A stretch of 64,000 bases of DNA, from assembly GCA_947581855.1 (NCBI GenBank), contig CANPVZ010000016.1, positions 1 through 64,000 on the forward strand, given 5' to 3'. Made by a program: the position numbers and the translations under genes. Below, in pieces: positions 27,784 through 36,126 of the stretch. The notes below the pieces were generated by a model, which ran no database searches, was not told the origin of the DNA, and was given only the letters and a program-made list of their open reading frames with translations. Position 1 is the first letter of the stretch; each line of letters starts with the position of its first letter. This stretch comes from an uncultured Phocaeicola sp. GTDB lineage: Bacteria > Bacteroidota > Bacteroidia > Bacteroidales > Bacteroidaceae.

Positions 27784-27791
27784 TATCTTTG
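27784..27791 (+). promoter_or_regulatory. -7 element of the hybrid kinase
   Basis: TATCTTTG, a perfect TAnnTTTG, 40 bp upstream of the ATG at 27831. A partial -33 box (TTTC) lies 22 bp further up. Confidence 0.6.
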
Positions 27792-27830
27792 CATCCTGTT
27801 AGGCTTTCACAAATATAAACATGAAGAACT

Positions 27831-30800
27831 ATGAATTTTAAGTTACGCTTCTTAGGGTGTTTGCTTTGCTACATTCTTTCTACACAAATAATATTTGCCG
27901 ATTCCGTATCTCAAGAATCAGGTGAAAAGTATAATTTGCTTATTATTAATACTTATAATGAATCAGCGCCATGGAGTAACAGTGTTATCATACCGATTAT
28001 GCAGGAAGTGGGCGGATTGCCGGAAATAGAAGCATATGTAGTACATATGAATACGTTGTTTATTACTAATGATTCCCTGTATGAAAAAGCGGAAGATGCA
28101 TTGTTTGATCGATATAAGGGTGAACTGGCACCTGATTATTTGGTGCTGATAGGAAATATGGCGTTTAATTTGCGTGACAGAATTAAGAAAACATGGGGAG
28201 ATATTCCCATATTGTTTTGTGCGGAAATGGATTTTCTTGTCCCTCGGAAATATTATTATACCGGATGTGAGGAAGAGGCCCCGAAAGAACAGGTAACTCC
28301 ATTGGAACAGATTCGTGACCAATATAATTTCACCTATATAGCAGCTCCTTCCTATTTTGAGGAAACCGTCGATATGATGGTGCGAATGTTACCTGAAATG
28401 AATACGCTCGTGTTTGCTGCGGATAAGTTTTATTTAAATCGTAACAGTGAACGCATTATTAGAAACTATTTATCAAAGAAATATCCGGATATTCGGTATG
28501 AACGGTTGGTTGCGGAATCTTCTATAGGTAACAAATTGAGAATCTTGCTAACAAAGAATGATCCGACCGTAGGATTGCTTTTTTCTACATGGTTTTATAA
28601 ACGTAATGATTTAATGGGGAATCCCATGCTTATTTCCGGAGATTACCGTTTGATTATGTCTTTAAGTAAGCCTGTATTTACTTTGAGAGGGGCTTATGTG
28701 GATAATGGAGGATTTTTGGGTGGGTATTTTTATGATAACAATGAAATCTGCGATTGTCTGATCCATACTCTCCGTGATGTTTTGCAAGGCAGGCAACCTC
28801 GGGATATTCCCTTTTATTATCCCCGGAATTCATATCCGCTTATTAATTATAGAGCTTTGGTAAATAGTGGAGTACCGGAAAGTTTGGTTCCGGATGGGGC
28901 TGTGTTTATTAATAGACCACCTACATTATGGGACCGTTATAAATACCAAATTCTTATCGGGTGCGGGCTGGTAGCCATATTCTTTATTATTCTGTATATA
29001 AGGCATAGATATCAAAAGAAAGAACTTCTTCTTTCGAAGAATTATAATCTTCTTATCAAAAATATGCCTGTACTTTATGCAAGGGAACGGGTGCTCTTCG
29101 ATGAAAAGAATAATGCTGTAGATTTGGAATATCTTACCGGCAATGCGCTGTTCGAGCAATTATTCTCATCGGAAATGGATGCAGGCATGAGAAAACTTAG
29201 CAGAATGATTCCTTCTCAGAGTGAGAATTTTATGCGTTTTGTACGGATGGTACTTAAAGAAAAACGTTCGGTTTCTTTTACCTATTATTTTGAGCGGGTC
29301 AATTCGTTTTATGAGATCATTATTCGTCAGTCTTCAGAAGAAAATGTGGTAGATCTGTTCGGCTTGAATACTACAGCATTGCATAATACGCAGAATTTAT
29401 TGCGTGCTACAAACAAAAAGTTGGCTATGGCATTGGACGTAGCCCATATTATTCCATGGAGGTGGGATCTGGTGAAGCATCTTATTGCTTGTGATGCGCA
29501 CCATTCGTTGTTCGAGCTGGATTCGGAGGAATACAATGAGAAAGGGGCGCAGCTTATTGATGATTCCGATTATTTCCAGAATATACATCCCGATGATGTA
29601 GAACGTGTGAAGAAAGGATATAATGATTTAATTACCGGAAAGACTGTTTTTGTAAAAGAGGAATATCGGGTTTTATTGAAAGTCGGAAATCGTATGCGTG
29701 TCAATTGGCTGGAAACACATGCGGTAGTCGAACAGCGCAATGAACAAGGCGAGCCTGTGGCATTGATAGGTTCTTTATTGGTAATTAATGACAGGAAAAA
29801 GAATGAACACGATTTGATTATAGCGAAAAACCGGGCGGAGGAGTCGGATAGATTAAAGTCTGCTTTCCTTGCCAATATGAGTCACGAGATACGAACTCCT
29901 TTGAATGCGATTGTCGGTTTTTCTTCAATATTGGCTTCTACTGAGGCGGAGAATGAAAAACAAGAATATGTCAGCATTATAGAGAATAATAATCAATTGC
30001 TGCTACAACTTATCAGTGATATCTTGGACTTGGCAAAGATCGAGGCAGGTACGTTGGATTTCATTTATTCGAACATTGATTTGAACGGGCTTCTGACTGA
30101 TATTGAGAATACTATACGCATGCGTATGAATGGAGGCTCTGAACCTTGTCTGAGGCTTGTTCTCAGAGAGACGGATTGCTTTGTATATACCGAACGTAAT
30201 CGTTTATCGCAAGTGCTGATAAACTTGCTGAATAATGCAGTGAAATTTACTCAGACAGGTGAAATTACTTTTGGCTATGAACTTCGGGAAACTGAAATTT
30301 ATTTTTATGTGAAAGATACCGGATGCGGTATTCCCAAAGAAAAAACATCTCGTATTTTCGAACGCTTCGTTAAGTTGAATTCTTTTGTTCAGGGAACCGG
30401 TTTGGGACTGTCGATTTGCCAAAGTATCATAGCCAACATGCATGGTCGTATAGGAGTGGAATCGGAAGAGGGAAAAGGGAGCCTTTTCTGGTTTACTATA
30501 CCTTATAAACCGGTTAAAATAGAGAATGCTCCTGAGGAAAATATTATTCCGTCGGAAATTGTAAACGAAAAGATTACCATTTTAATTGCAGAAGATAATG
30601 AAAGCAATTTTTTGCTTTTTAAATCCATCTTACAGAAAGAGTACCACCTTGTGCATGCATGGGACGGAGCAGAGGCGGTTGAGCTTTTCCGGAAATACAA
30701 GCCACACATGATCCTCATGGATATTAACATGCCGAATATGAACGGATATGAAGCTACCCGTGAAATACGGAAGATGTCGGAATCCGTTCCTATTATTGCT

Positions 30801-30941
30801 GTTACGGCTTATGCCTATGCTTCTGATAAGCAAAAAGTTATGGAAAACGGTTTTAACGGTTATATGTCAAAACCTCTCAATGCGAGGAAATTACGGGATG
30901 AAATTGTAGCGACACTCAACAAGAACTTTATTATTATGTGA
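27831..30941 (+). CDS. Hybrid sensor histidine kinase/response regulator with periplasmic binding-protein-like sensor
   Basis: A 1036-residue hybrid kinase. After a signal peptide comes a periplasmic domain of about 340 residues with an ABC substrate-binding look (LLIINTYNESAPWSNSVIIP, DYLVLIGNMAFNLRD, IPILFCAEMDFL). A transmembrane helix spans about 372-395 (ILIGCGLVAIFFIILYI). PAS-type regions follow, the second ending at GSLLVINDRKK. HisKA has FLANMSHEIRTPLNAIVGF with His at residue 685; the ATPase domain has NLLNNAVKF, VKDTGCGIPK and GTGLGLSI. The C-terminal receiver (ILIAEDNESNF; ILMDINMPNMNG) has its phospho-acceptor Asp at residue 964. There is no DNA-binding domain, so it probably passes phosphate to another protein. 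It is 78 bp upstream of the NMT1-like gene, a possible partner module. Confidence 0.93.
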   Translation: MNFKLRFLGCLLCYILSTQIIFADSVSQESGEKYNLLIINTYNESAPWSNSVIIPIMQEVGGLPEIEAYVVHMNTLFITNDSLYEKAEDALFDRYKGELAPDYLVLIGNMAFNLRDRIKKTWGDIPILFCAEMDFLVPRKYYYTGCEEEAPKEQVTPLEQIRDQYNFTYIAAPSYFEETVDMMVRMLPEMNTLVFAADKFYLNRNSERIIRNYLSKKYPDIRYERLVAESSIGNKLRILLTKNDPTVGLLFSTWFYKRNDLMGNPMLISGDYRLIMSLSKPVFTLRGAYVDNGGFLGGYFYDNNEICDCLIHTLRDVLQGRQPRDIPFYYPRNSYPLINYRALVNSGVPESLVPDGAVFINRPPTLWDRYKYQILIGCGLVAIFFIILYIRHRYQKKELLLSKNYNLLIKNMPVLYARERVLFDEKNNAVDLEYLTGNALFEQLFSSEMDAGMRKLSRMIPSQSENFMRFVRMVLKEKRSVSFTYYFERVNSFYEIIIRQSSEENVVDLFGLNTTALHNTQNLLRATNKKLAMALDVAHIIPWRWDLVKHLIACDAHHSLFELDSEEYNEKGAQLIDDSDYFQNIHPDDVERVKKGYNDLITGKTVFVKEEYRVLLKVGNRMRVNWLETHAVVEQRNEQGEPVALIGSLLVINDRKKNEHDLIIAKNRAEESDRLKSAFLANMSHEIRTPLNAIVGFSSILASTEAENEKQEYVSIIENNNQLLLQLISDILDLAKIEAGTLDFIYSNIDLNGLLTDIENTIRMRMNGGSEPCLRLVLRETDCFVYTERNRLSQVLINLLNNAVKFTQTGEITFGYELRETEIYFYVKDTGCGIPKEKTSRIFERFVKLNSFVQGTGLGLSICQSIIANMHGRIGVESEEGKGSLFWFTIPYKPVKIENAPEENIIPSEIVNEKITILIAEDNESNFLLFKSILQKEYHLVHAWDGAEAVELFRKYKPHMILMDINMPNMNGYEATREIRKMSESVPIIAVTAYAYASDKQKVMENGFNGYMSKPLNARKLRDEIVATLNKNFIIM

Positions 30942-30993
30942 TAATTTTTTAATTATTATCGTTATAAAGTTTTATACTGATATATATTCTTTG

Positions 30994-31001
30994 TACTTTT
31001 G
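30994..31001 (+). promoter_or_regulatory. -7 element upstream of the NMT1-like gene
   Basis: TACTTTTG, a perfect TAnnTTTG, 18 bp before the ATG at 31020. It suggests the NMT1/pseudokinase pair has its own promoter. Confidence 0.5.
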
Positions 31002-31019
31002 TAACGAAAAGAGAGTCTT

Positions 31020-31966
31020 ATGCGTAGATATTGTTTAATTACACATTTTCTGTTGCTCTTTTCTTTGTCTTTATCGGCCCAGAAAATAGTTTTTACCCCT
31101 CAATGGAAACCACAGAGCCAGTTTGCCGGCTACTATGCCGCTCAAAAGCTCGGTTATTACAAAGAAGCGGGTCTGGATGTAAATTTCCTCTATATGGAAG
31201 CTTCGACAGCTGCTATCACTAGCCTGCGAGAGAATCGTTCGCAGGTAATTACTTTAATGTTATCCCAAGCACTCAAAGAATGTGATGAAGGAAATCAGTT
31301 GGTAAACTTGTTACAAACTTCCCAACGCTCTTCTTTGGTGTTGATATCGAATCCTGATAAACCTCTGAATCAAGTTTCGCAATTTAAAGGAATCCGTATC
31401 GGATATTTTAATGCCGGGTTCAATGAAATACCGGAGGCTTTTAATCGTATTGCCCGACTTGGATGGGAACCTATTTACTTTGAGCAGAGCTTCAATTTGC
31501 TGCTTTACGGTGTGATAGATGCCACGGTGGCGATGGAATATAATGAAATGCAACAGGTTATATATTCGGGCGTTAGTGTATCGGAAAAAATGTGTTCCGT
31601 TTTGCCGACCATGGCTATAATGTACCGGAGGATGGCTTATATACTACCAAAGCTTATTATGAAACGCATAAAAGGGAAATGGATGCATTTGCCGAAGCTA
31701 GCAGAAAAGGGTGGGAGTGGGTGCACAAACATCCGAAAGAGGCTTTGGACATTGTAATGGAAGAGATTGAAAAAGCTCAGGGATATGCCAGTCGCGTGCT
31801 GCAAAAGAAAGGACTGGAAGTGATATTGGACGCACAGATAGATCGTCAGCAGCAAAAAGTTACCTATGCGTTGACTAAGGAGACTTTCGACCAAGTACTT
31901 CAAATATTGAAGAGGGCTGATTTAATAAAGGGGGACATTAACTATCAAACATTTGTAAAGCCATGA
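31020..31966 (+). pseudogene. NMT1/THI5-like periplasmic binding protein, frameshifted
   Basis: A periplasmic substrate-binding protein of the THI5/NMT1-like (SsuA/TauA-type) family. The first frame has a signal peptide (LLFSLSLSAQ) and the family signature FTPQWKPQSQFAGYYAAQKL, then GYYKEAGLDV. The frame is lost at a run of six A (31585-31590). The second frame (31592 on) resumes with FRFADHGYNVPEDGLYTTKA and KGWEWVHKHPKEALD and ends at 31966. One added A joins them as VSEKNVFRFADH, giving 315 residues. Either a sequencing error or a recent mutation; no other damage is visible. Its stop overlaps the start of the next gene (ATGA), so it would deliver ligand to that sensor. Confidence 0.82.
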
Positions 31967-33813
31967 AACTGAACTTTTCGCAACGAGTTAGCTTATATGT
32001 CATGGCATTAACTACCTTGCTGTTTGTTGTAACATTGGGCATTGTATATAAAACAGCTCGTTATTATTTGTATAACAAGACCATGCAGGAAGTGTCGGGT
32101 CAGCTTGATATTACTGATGAGCGTATCAATGCTGTGCAGACCAATATTGAAACGATTAGCCGAAACTTGCAGCCTCGTCTTCTGGAATGTTTAAACAATC
32201 CCGACAAGTTGTTGGAGGTGGCGGAGGAAACAGTTGTGGGCAACTCCTTGTTAGCATCCGTGGGTATAGGCTTTAAGCAGAATTATTTTGCCGGTTCCGA
32301 AGCGTTTCATGTGGTAGCCCGTCGTTATTATAAAGATAATTCCGTGCAGAGCTATATTTTTAAGAATGCTGAACAAGGGAACTATTTCTGTATGGATTGG
32401 TTTCAGATTCCTTTCTTGCTGGAAAAATCTTATTGGAGTGAAGCTTATGAGAGCTACGACAATTATCCTGTAGTGAGTTATTTATCTCCCATTCTCGATG
32501 AGCGGGGAGAGCCTCTAGCCGTATTGTCGGTGGATATCCGCCTATATGAGTTTACCAAGCTTGTAAATCAGGATAAGGGTAGTGAAAACTTGAATTATTT
32601 GATTGACAGGCGGGGTACTTTCTTGGTAGCTCCGGAGCATGACCTGATTATGCGTGAAACGATGTTTACGTTGTCGGATGCAACTGGAGACAAAGCGTTG
32701 TGGGATATCGGTTTGAGGATGATACATGGCGGAACCGGAGTAGGGAAGTTTAATGAGAATGCTTCATCGGCGTATATGCTCTTTAAACCTACAGGACAAA
32801 TGGGATGGTCTACAGCTATAGTTGTTCCCGAAAGTATTATTACCAAAAGTATCCAGTCGATGAGCCGTCGTACGATTATAGCGACGATTTGCGGCCTTAT
32901 TCTTACCTATTTCCTGTGTTTCATGCTGATACGGAGGCTTACCAAGCCATTGAATGCACTAACCATATCTGCCGGGAAAATATCTGCAGGTAACTTTAAT
33001 TCACCGTTGCCGAAACTGAAGCGAAATGATGAGATAAAGAACTTATGCAATGCTTTCACGCAAATGCAGGAATCGTTGGCGGAGAGCATATCGGGTTTGA
33101 TTTCCGCTCGTGATCATGCCAGACAGGTGAATCGGATGATGGCTGCTTTTATTCGGAATATCGGGAAAGATATCCGTACACCTATTAATGCTATTATGGG
33201 CTTTAGTAATGTTATGGCAGAATCGGTTCCGGAAGAACAGCGTAGCGAACAAGAACAATATGCCGATATTATAGTTTCCAATTGCATGATATTGGACAGG
33301 CTGTTGAAACGGCTTGTCAGTCTTTCCGAACTCGAAGATGAATCGAACCGGATGAACTTTGTGCAATTCGGCTGTCGGGATATCTGTACTTCTGTTATAG
33401 CGGACTTTCTGTTGTCAAACAAACAGGTAAATGCCCATATGGAAGGAAATTTGGAGGAGAATACTGATATTGAAACCGATCCGATGCAGTTGAAGAATCT
33501 TCTTTCCGATTTGCTGGAAAATGTAACTGCGATGAGTCAAAGCGATTCGGTGGTTCTTTCCTATTCAATAACAGAACATCCGGGTGAAGTTACTTTTGCG
33601 GTAACAAGCAAAGGAAATACTGTTTCCGATAAGGATGCGGAAAACTTCTTCCGCCGTTTCGAACATCAAGATTTGACGGATAGCAATGACAACTCGTTAG
33701 GCTTGTATATCTGTTATCTGATTGCCAAGAAGCTGCATTGCAAATTGTATGTAGATACTTCGTATAAGGAGGGTAACCGTTTTGTATTGGTACATCCTCT
33801 TAAGCAACAATAA
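31963..33813 (+). CDS. Cache-domain sensor kinase-like protein without phospho-acceptor His (pseudokinase)
   Basis: A 616-residue membrane protein. One N-terminal transmembrane helix (VMALTTLLFVVTLGIVYKTA), a periplasmic double-Cache-like domain (ending near VVPESIITKS), a second helix (TIIATICGLILTYFLCFMLI), a HAMP linker (LTKPLNALTISAGKISAGNF) and a kinase-like core. The HisKA motif reads FIRNIGKDIRTPINAIMGF, with Lys402 where the phospho-acceptor His belongs. The ATPase D-box is not recognisable (VTSKGNTVSDKD), while LGLYICYLIA keeps the last glycine box. It probably cannot autophosphorylate, and may act as a regulatory partner of the upstream hybrid kinase (inference). It overlaps the NMT1-like gene by four bases. 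Confidence 0.85.
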   Translation: MKLNFSQRVSLYVMALTTLLFVVTLGIVYKTARYYLYNKTMQEVSGQLDITDERINAVQTNIETISRNLQPRLLECLNNPDKLLEVAEETVVGNSLLASVGIGFKQNYFAGSEAFHVVARRYYKDNSVQSYIFKNAEQGNYFCMDWFQIPFLLEKSYWSEAYESYDNYPVVSYLSPILDERGEPLAVLSVDIRLYEFTKLVNQDKGSENLNYLIDRRGTFLVAPEHDLIMRETMFTLSDATGDKALWDIGLRMIHGGTGVGKFNENASSAYMLFKPTGQMGWSTAIVVPESIITKSIQSMSRRTIIATICGLILTYFLCFMLIRRLTKPLNALTISAGKISAGNFNSPLPKLKRNDEIKNLCNAFTQMQESLAESISGLISARDHARQVNRMMAAFIRNIGKDIRTPINAIMGFSNVMAESVPEEQRSEQEQYADIIVSNCMILDRLLKRLVSLSELEDESNRMNFVQFGCRDICTSVIADFLLSNKQVNAHMEGNLEENTDIETDPMQLKNLLSDLLENVTAMSQSDSVVLSYSITEHPGEVTFAVTSKGNTVSDKDAENFFRRFEHQDLTDSNDNSLGLYICYLIAKKLHCKLYVDTSYKEGNRFVLVHPLKQQ

Positions 33814-33819
33814 AAATAA

Positions 33820-33850
33820 AGGGCCACTGCTCACGCGGTAGCCCTTTCTC
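33820..33850 (+). terminator. Terminator of the sensor operon, bidirectional
   Basis: AGGGC-C-ACTG / CGGT-A-GCCCT stem with one mismatch and a short loop, followed by TTTCTCTATT, 7 bp after the pseudokinase stop codon. The minus strand reads into T-rich sequence too, so it may also stop the convergent DUF4252 operon. Confidence 0.75.
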
Positions 33851-33965
33851 TATTAAAAGTTAGTTTTTTATGAAAATTTTGAGAGAATTGAAACTTCACA
33901 GTTTCTTTTTGATTGTTTTGTTTTAATAAGCACTAACTATTATTTTAGATTAAAGCAAATAAATA

Positions 33966-34466
33966 TCAATCCTTGTCCTCTTGTTTAGGTATCATCGTTT
34001 TAGCCAGATTATCGATAAAATGCTCATTCATGCAGCCCGTAAAATTAATGATCCTAAAATGGTCGTTTTTATGGCTGAACATGACTAACTCGATGATGAC
34101 CCCCTCTTTCTTCCGTACCATAATCCGGCAATTTTCATTGCTGTCGTTAAACGAAATAAAAGGTTCAAATCGGTTTATGTTCTTTTCTATAATCTTTTCC
34201 GCTTTGTTGAAATAGAAATCTCCTTTTGTCTGGGAGCTTACTATTTGCATGCTTTTCAGGTCCATCATTATGTTTCTCATCTCTTCCTGAACTTCATCTT
34301 TTGCATCGGTTTTCAGCACTTCTTCCATCATTTTCGGACTAACGCTGACACAATGAAGCAATGTGTCATGTTTGTTTTCCCACATGTAGCGGGAAACGAA
34401 GTCCTGTGCCATAGCCGTTGCAGCGGTAAAGACTATTGTACAACCTATTGTAAGAGCGCGTTTCAT
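33966..34466 (-). CDS. DUF4252-family secreted protein
   Basis: A 166-residue protein with a signal peptide (IVFTAATAMAQ). The rest (FVSRYMWENKHDTLLHCVSV, then RIMVRKKEGVIIELVMFSHK) matches the DUF4252 family, found in Bacteroidetes next to ECF sigma factor operons. Function unknown; periplasmic or lipid-associated. It overlaps the anti-sigma-like gene by one base at 34466, so the sigma/anti-sigma/DUF4252 trio is one operon. Its role may be sensing envelope stress, which is inference. Confidence 0.8.
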   Translation of the reverse strand: MKRALTIGCTIVFTAATAMAQDFVSRYMWENKHDTLLHCVSVSPKMMEEVLKTDAKDEVQEEMRNIMMDLKSMQIVSSQTKGDFYFNKAEKIIEKNINRFEPFISFNDSNENCRIMVRKKEGVIIELVMFSHKNDHFRIINFTGCMNEHFIDNLAKTMIPKQEDKD

Positions 34467-35017
34467 TATTCTTTTTTGATACTATCGGGAGCAACCTGAC
34501 TATTATCCTCAGTGTTTGCCGCTGCAACGGCTACACTGTCGTTGGCATATTGTTCCTGATATTTGTTGATACTTTCTGATACGGACATCAAGGCTTCGGA
34601 GATTTCTCCGTATGCTACTTGCGGGTCGGTGTATGTATCTTTATAAGTATCATAATTGTAATCGGTTTCTATATCCCTGTGAAAAGAGCGTTGTGCTGCC
34701 GTACCCAATGACAATATGATAGCTACGACGGCTGCTGCTTTAAACAGAGGCCTCAAATGGCGGGAAAACGGTACGTGATGTGCAGTTACGACCGGTTTCT
34801 CTATTCGGGCTAAGATTTTGGCGTCAAAGTCATTGCCAAGCTTAACCTCCTTAGCAGTTTGTTCGTAAACAAACAAATGTTTGTAGGAGAGCAAATGAGC
34901 CGGAATCTCTTTCTGCTGAAAGAAAGTGCGCAATATTTGTTCTTCTTCGAGAGAAGTCTCACATTGCCAGAATCGCTCTAAAAGCTGTTCAATGTACTTA
35001 TAATCCATAGTTCTCAA
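34466..35017 (-). CDS. Probable membrane anti-sigma factor-like protein
   Basis: A 183-residue protein. The cytoplasmic N terminus (YIEQLLERFWQCETSLEEEQ, then ILRTFFQQ) resembles anti-sigma domain helices. One transmembrane helix lies near residues 93-108 (AAAVVAIILSLGTAAQ), and a polar C-terminal tail is rich in D, Y and S. The gene overlaps the end of the ECF sigma gene by 20 bp. The anti-sigma role is inferred from position and topology; there is no zinc-binding motif of the ZAS type. Confidence 0.6.
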   Translation of the reverse strand: MRTMDYKYIEQLLERFWQCETSLEEEQILRTFFQQKEIPAHLLSYKHLFVYEQTAKEVKLGNDFDAKILARIEKPVVTAHHVPFSRHLRPLFKAAAVVAIILSLGTAAQRSFHRDIETDYNYDTYKDTYTDPQVAYGEISEALMSVSESINKYQEQYANDSVAVAAANTEDNSQVAPDSIKKE

Positions 35018-35507
35018 TCTTCGTATATTGTTGTTTAATTCGTTGTCTGGCGCGGAAAAGGTTTACTTTTACCTGTTCTTCCGTCAGATTCAGAATGTCC
35101 GCAATCTCTTTATAACTTTTCCCTTCTATATCCCGTAGTTGCATGATAGAACGTTGCTTCTCGGGCAATTGGTTGAAGAGGCGGTGAACAAGTTGCATAC
35201 GCTCCTCGTGAACCAAATCTTCGTAAGGGCTGGATGCATCGGGCTTTTCTTGTGTTTCTTCAGTCAACTCTTCATTCTGAGTAGCTTTAAGCTGGCTGCG
35301 GTCTATTGCCAAATTGCGGCATACCGTCAGACAATAAGCCTCTAGCGATTCGAGTTGTTGCCATTCGTTACGCTTGTCCCACACTTTAATCATGGTATCC
35401 TGCACGATATCTTCCGCTTCAGCGCTGTTTTGCGTGATTCGGAGAGCCAGTCGGAAGAGCTTGTCTTTCAAAGGCAAAATATCGTTTCGGAAACTGATTT
35501 CTTGCAT
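34998..35507 (-). CDS. ECF-type RNA polymerase sigma factor
   Basis: A 169-residue sigma factor. Region 2 is LALRITQNSAEAEDIVQDTM with IKVWDK (about residues 20-45). Region 4 is LPEKQRSIMQLRDIEGKSYK with EIADILNLTEEQVKVNLFRA (about 115-155). The length is typical of ECF sigma factors. It is the first gene of the sigma/anti-sigma-like/DUF4252 operon, with a perfect -7 element (35597-35604) about 90 bp upstream. Targets are unknown. Confidence 0.95.
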   Translation of the reverse strand: MQEISFRNDILPLKDKLFRLALRITQNSAEAEDIVQDTMIKVWDKRNEWQQLESLEAYCLTVCRNLAIDRSQLKATQNEELTEETQEKPDASSPYEDLVHEERMQLVHRLFNQLPEKQRSIMQLRDIEGKSYKEIADILNLTEEQVKVNLFRARQRIKQQYTKIENYGL

Positions 35508-35596
35508 CCCTCTATATACATGACGGACGAACAGAGCAAAAGTTACACTTTCATCCTTATTTTTTTTGATTGCTTCTTTTTTTCCTTTCCTTATTG

Positions 35597-35604
35597 CAAA
35601 TGTA
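35597..35604 (-). promoter_or_regulatory. -7 element of the sigma operon
   Basis: TACATTTG on the minus strand, a perfect TAnnTTTG, about 90 bp before the sigma factor start codon. Confidence 0.5.
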
Positions 35605-35740
35605 TAAAAAAGTATCGAGTGTAGAATATACTGGCGGAGGGAATCTATTATAAAGGATTGCGATGTATGTATTTTTCAAAGTTACATTTGAACCCAATTT
35701 TTATTTTACCCTTCTGAAACCCTTTGCTGACGGGCGTTTC

Positions 35741-35855
35741 AGATTTGTGCACAAACGCAACCCTTATTTGTGCACAAATGACCTCCTCCGTTGTGCACAA
35801 ATCCCGACCTCGTTTGTGCACAATGGAAGGTTGCGTTTGTGCACACCGAAATGAT
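35741..35855. repeat. Short tandem array, 23-bp period, palindromic core
   Basis: Five copies of TTGTGCACAA or close variants occur with GTGCAC at 35747, 35770, 35793, 35816 and 35839, all exactly 23 bp apart. The core is a perfect palindrome (TTTGTGCACAAA in its best form), and the 11-bp segments between cores differ. Not a CRISPR because the spacers are only about 11 bp. The regular two-turn spacing would place the palindromes on one face of the helix. Confidence 0.85.
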
Positions 35856-36087
35856 GTTTATTTTTCTTATCAATAAAGGCCTGGCTGTGTAGACCTACTG
35901 ATAAGGAGTTTGTACCAAAACGGGTTATCTGCACATGGGGTGAAGACCGCTATGGTGAAGGTCAAATATCTGTTTCAAAGTGGTTAAGTGAAGGGGATTT
36001 ATGATAAATACTTTTTAAAGATAAAGTTAATAGGATGATTATTTTAAATTTGCTATTCTTTTATGTTAGAATTGCAGGAAATTTATA

Positions 36088-36095
36088 TACATTTG
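36088..36095 (+). promoter_or_regulatory. -7 element upstream of the propeller protein gene
   Basis: TACATTTG, a perfect TAnnTTTG, 32 bp before the ATG at 36127. The -33 box is not clear. Confidence 0.45.
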
Positions 36096-36126
36096 CTCTA
36101 TTAACTATATTAATTGATTCATTATT

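Larger units (their letters stand above)
35605..36126. other. Intergenic region with a repeat array
   Basis: About 520 bp between the divergent sigma operon and the propeller gene. It contains the 23-bp array at 35741-35855 and the -7 element at 36088. No coding frame is credible. Confidence 0.5.

Noticed and set aside
35741..35855. CRISPR array
   Set aside because: Repeat units of about 12 bp with 11-bp spacers are far shorter than CRISPR repeats and spacers, and no cas gene is in the window.
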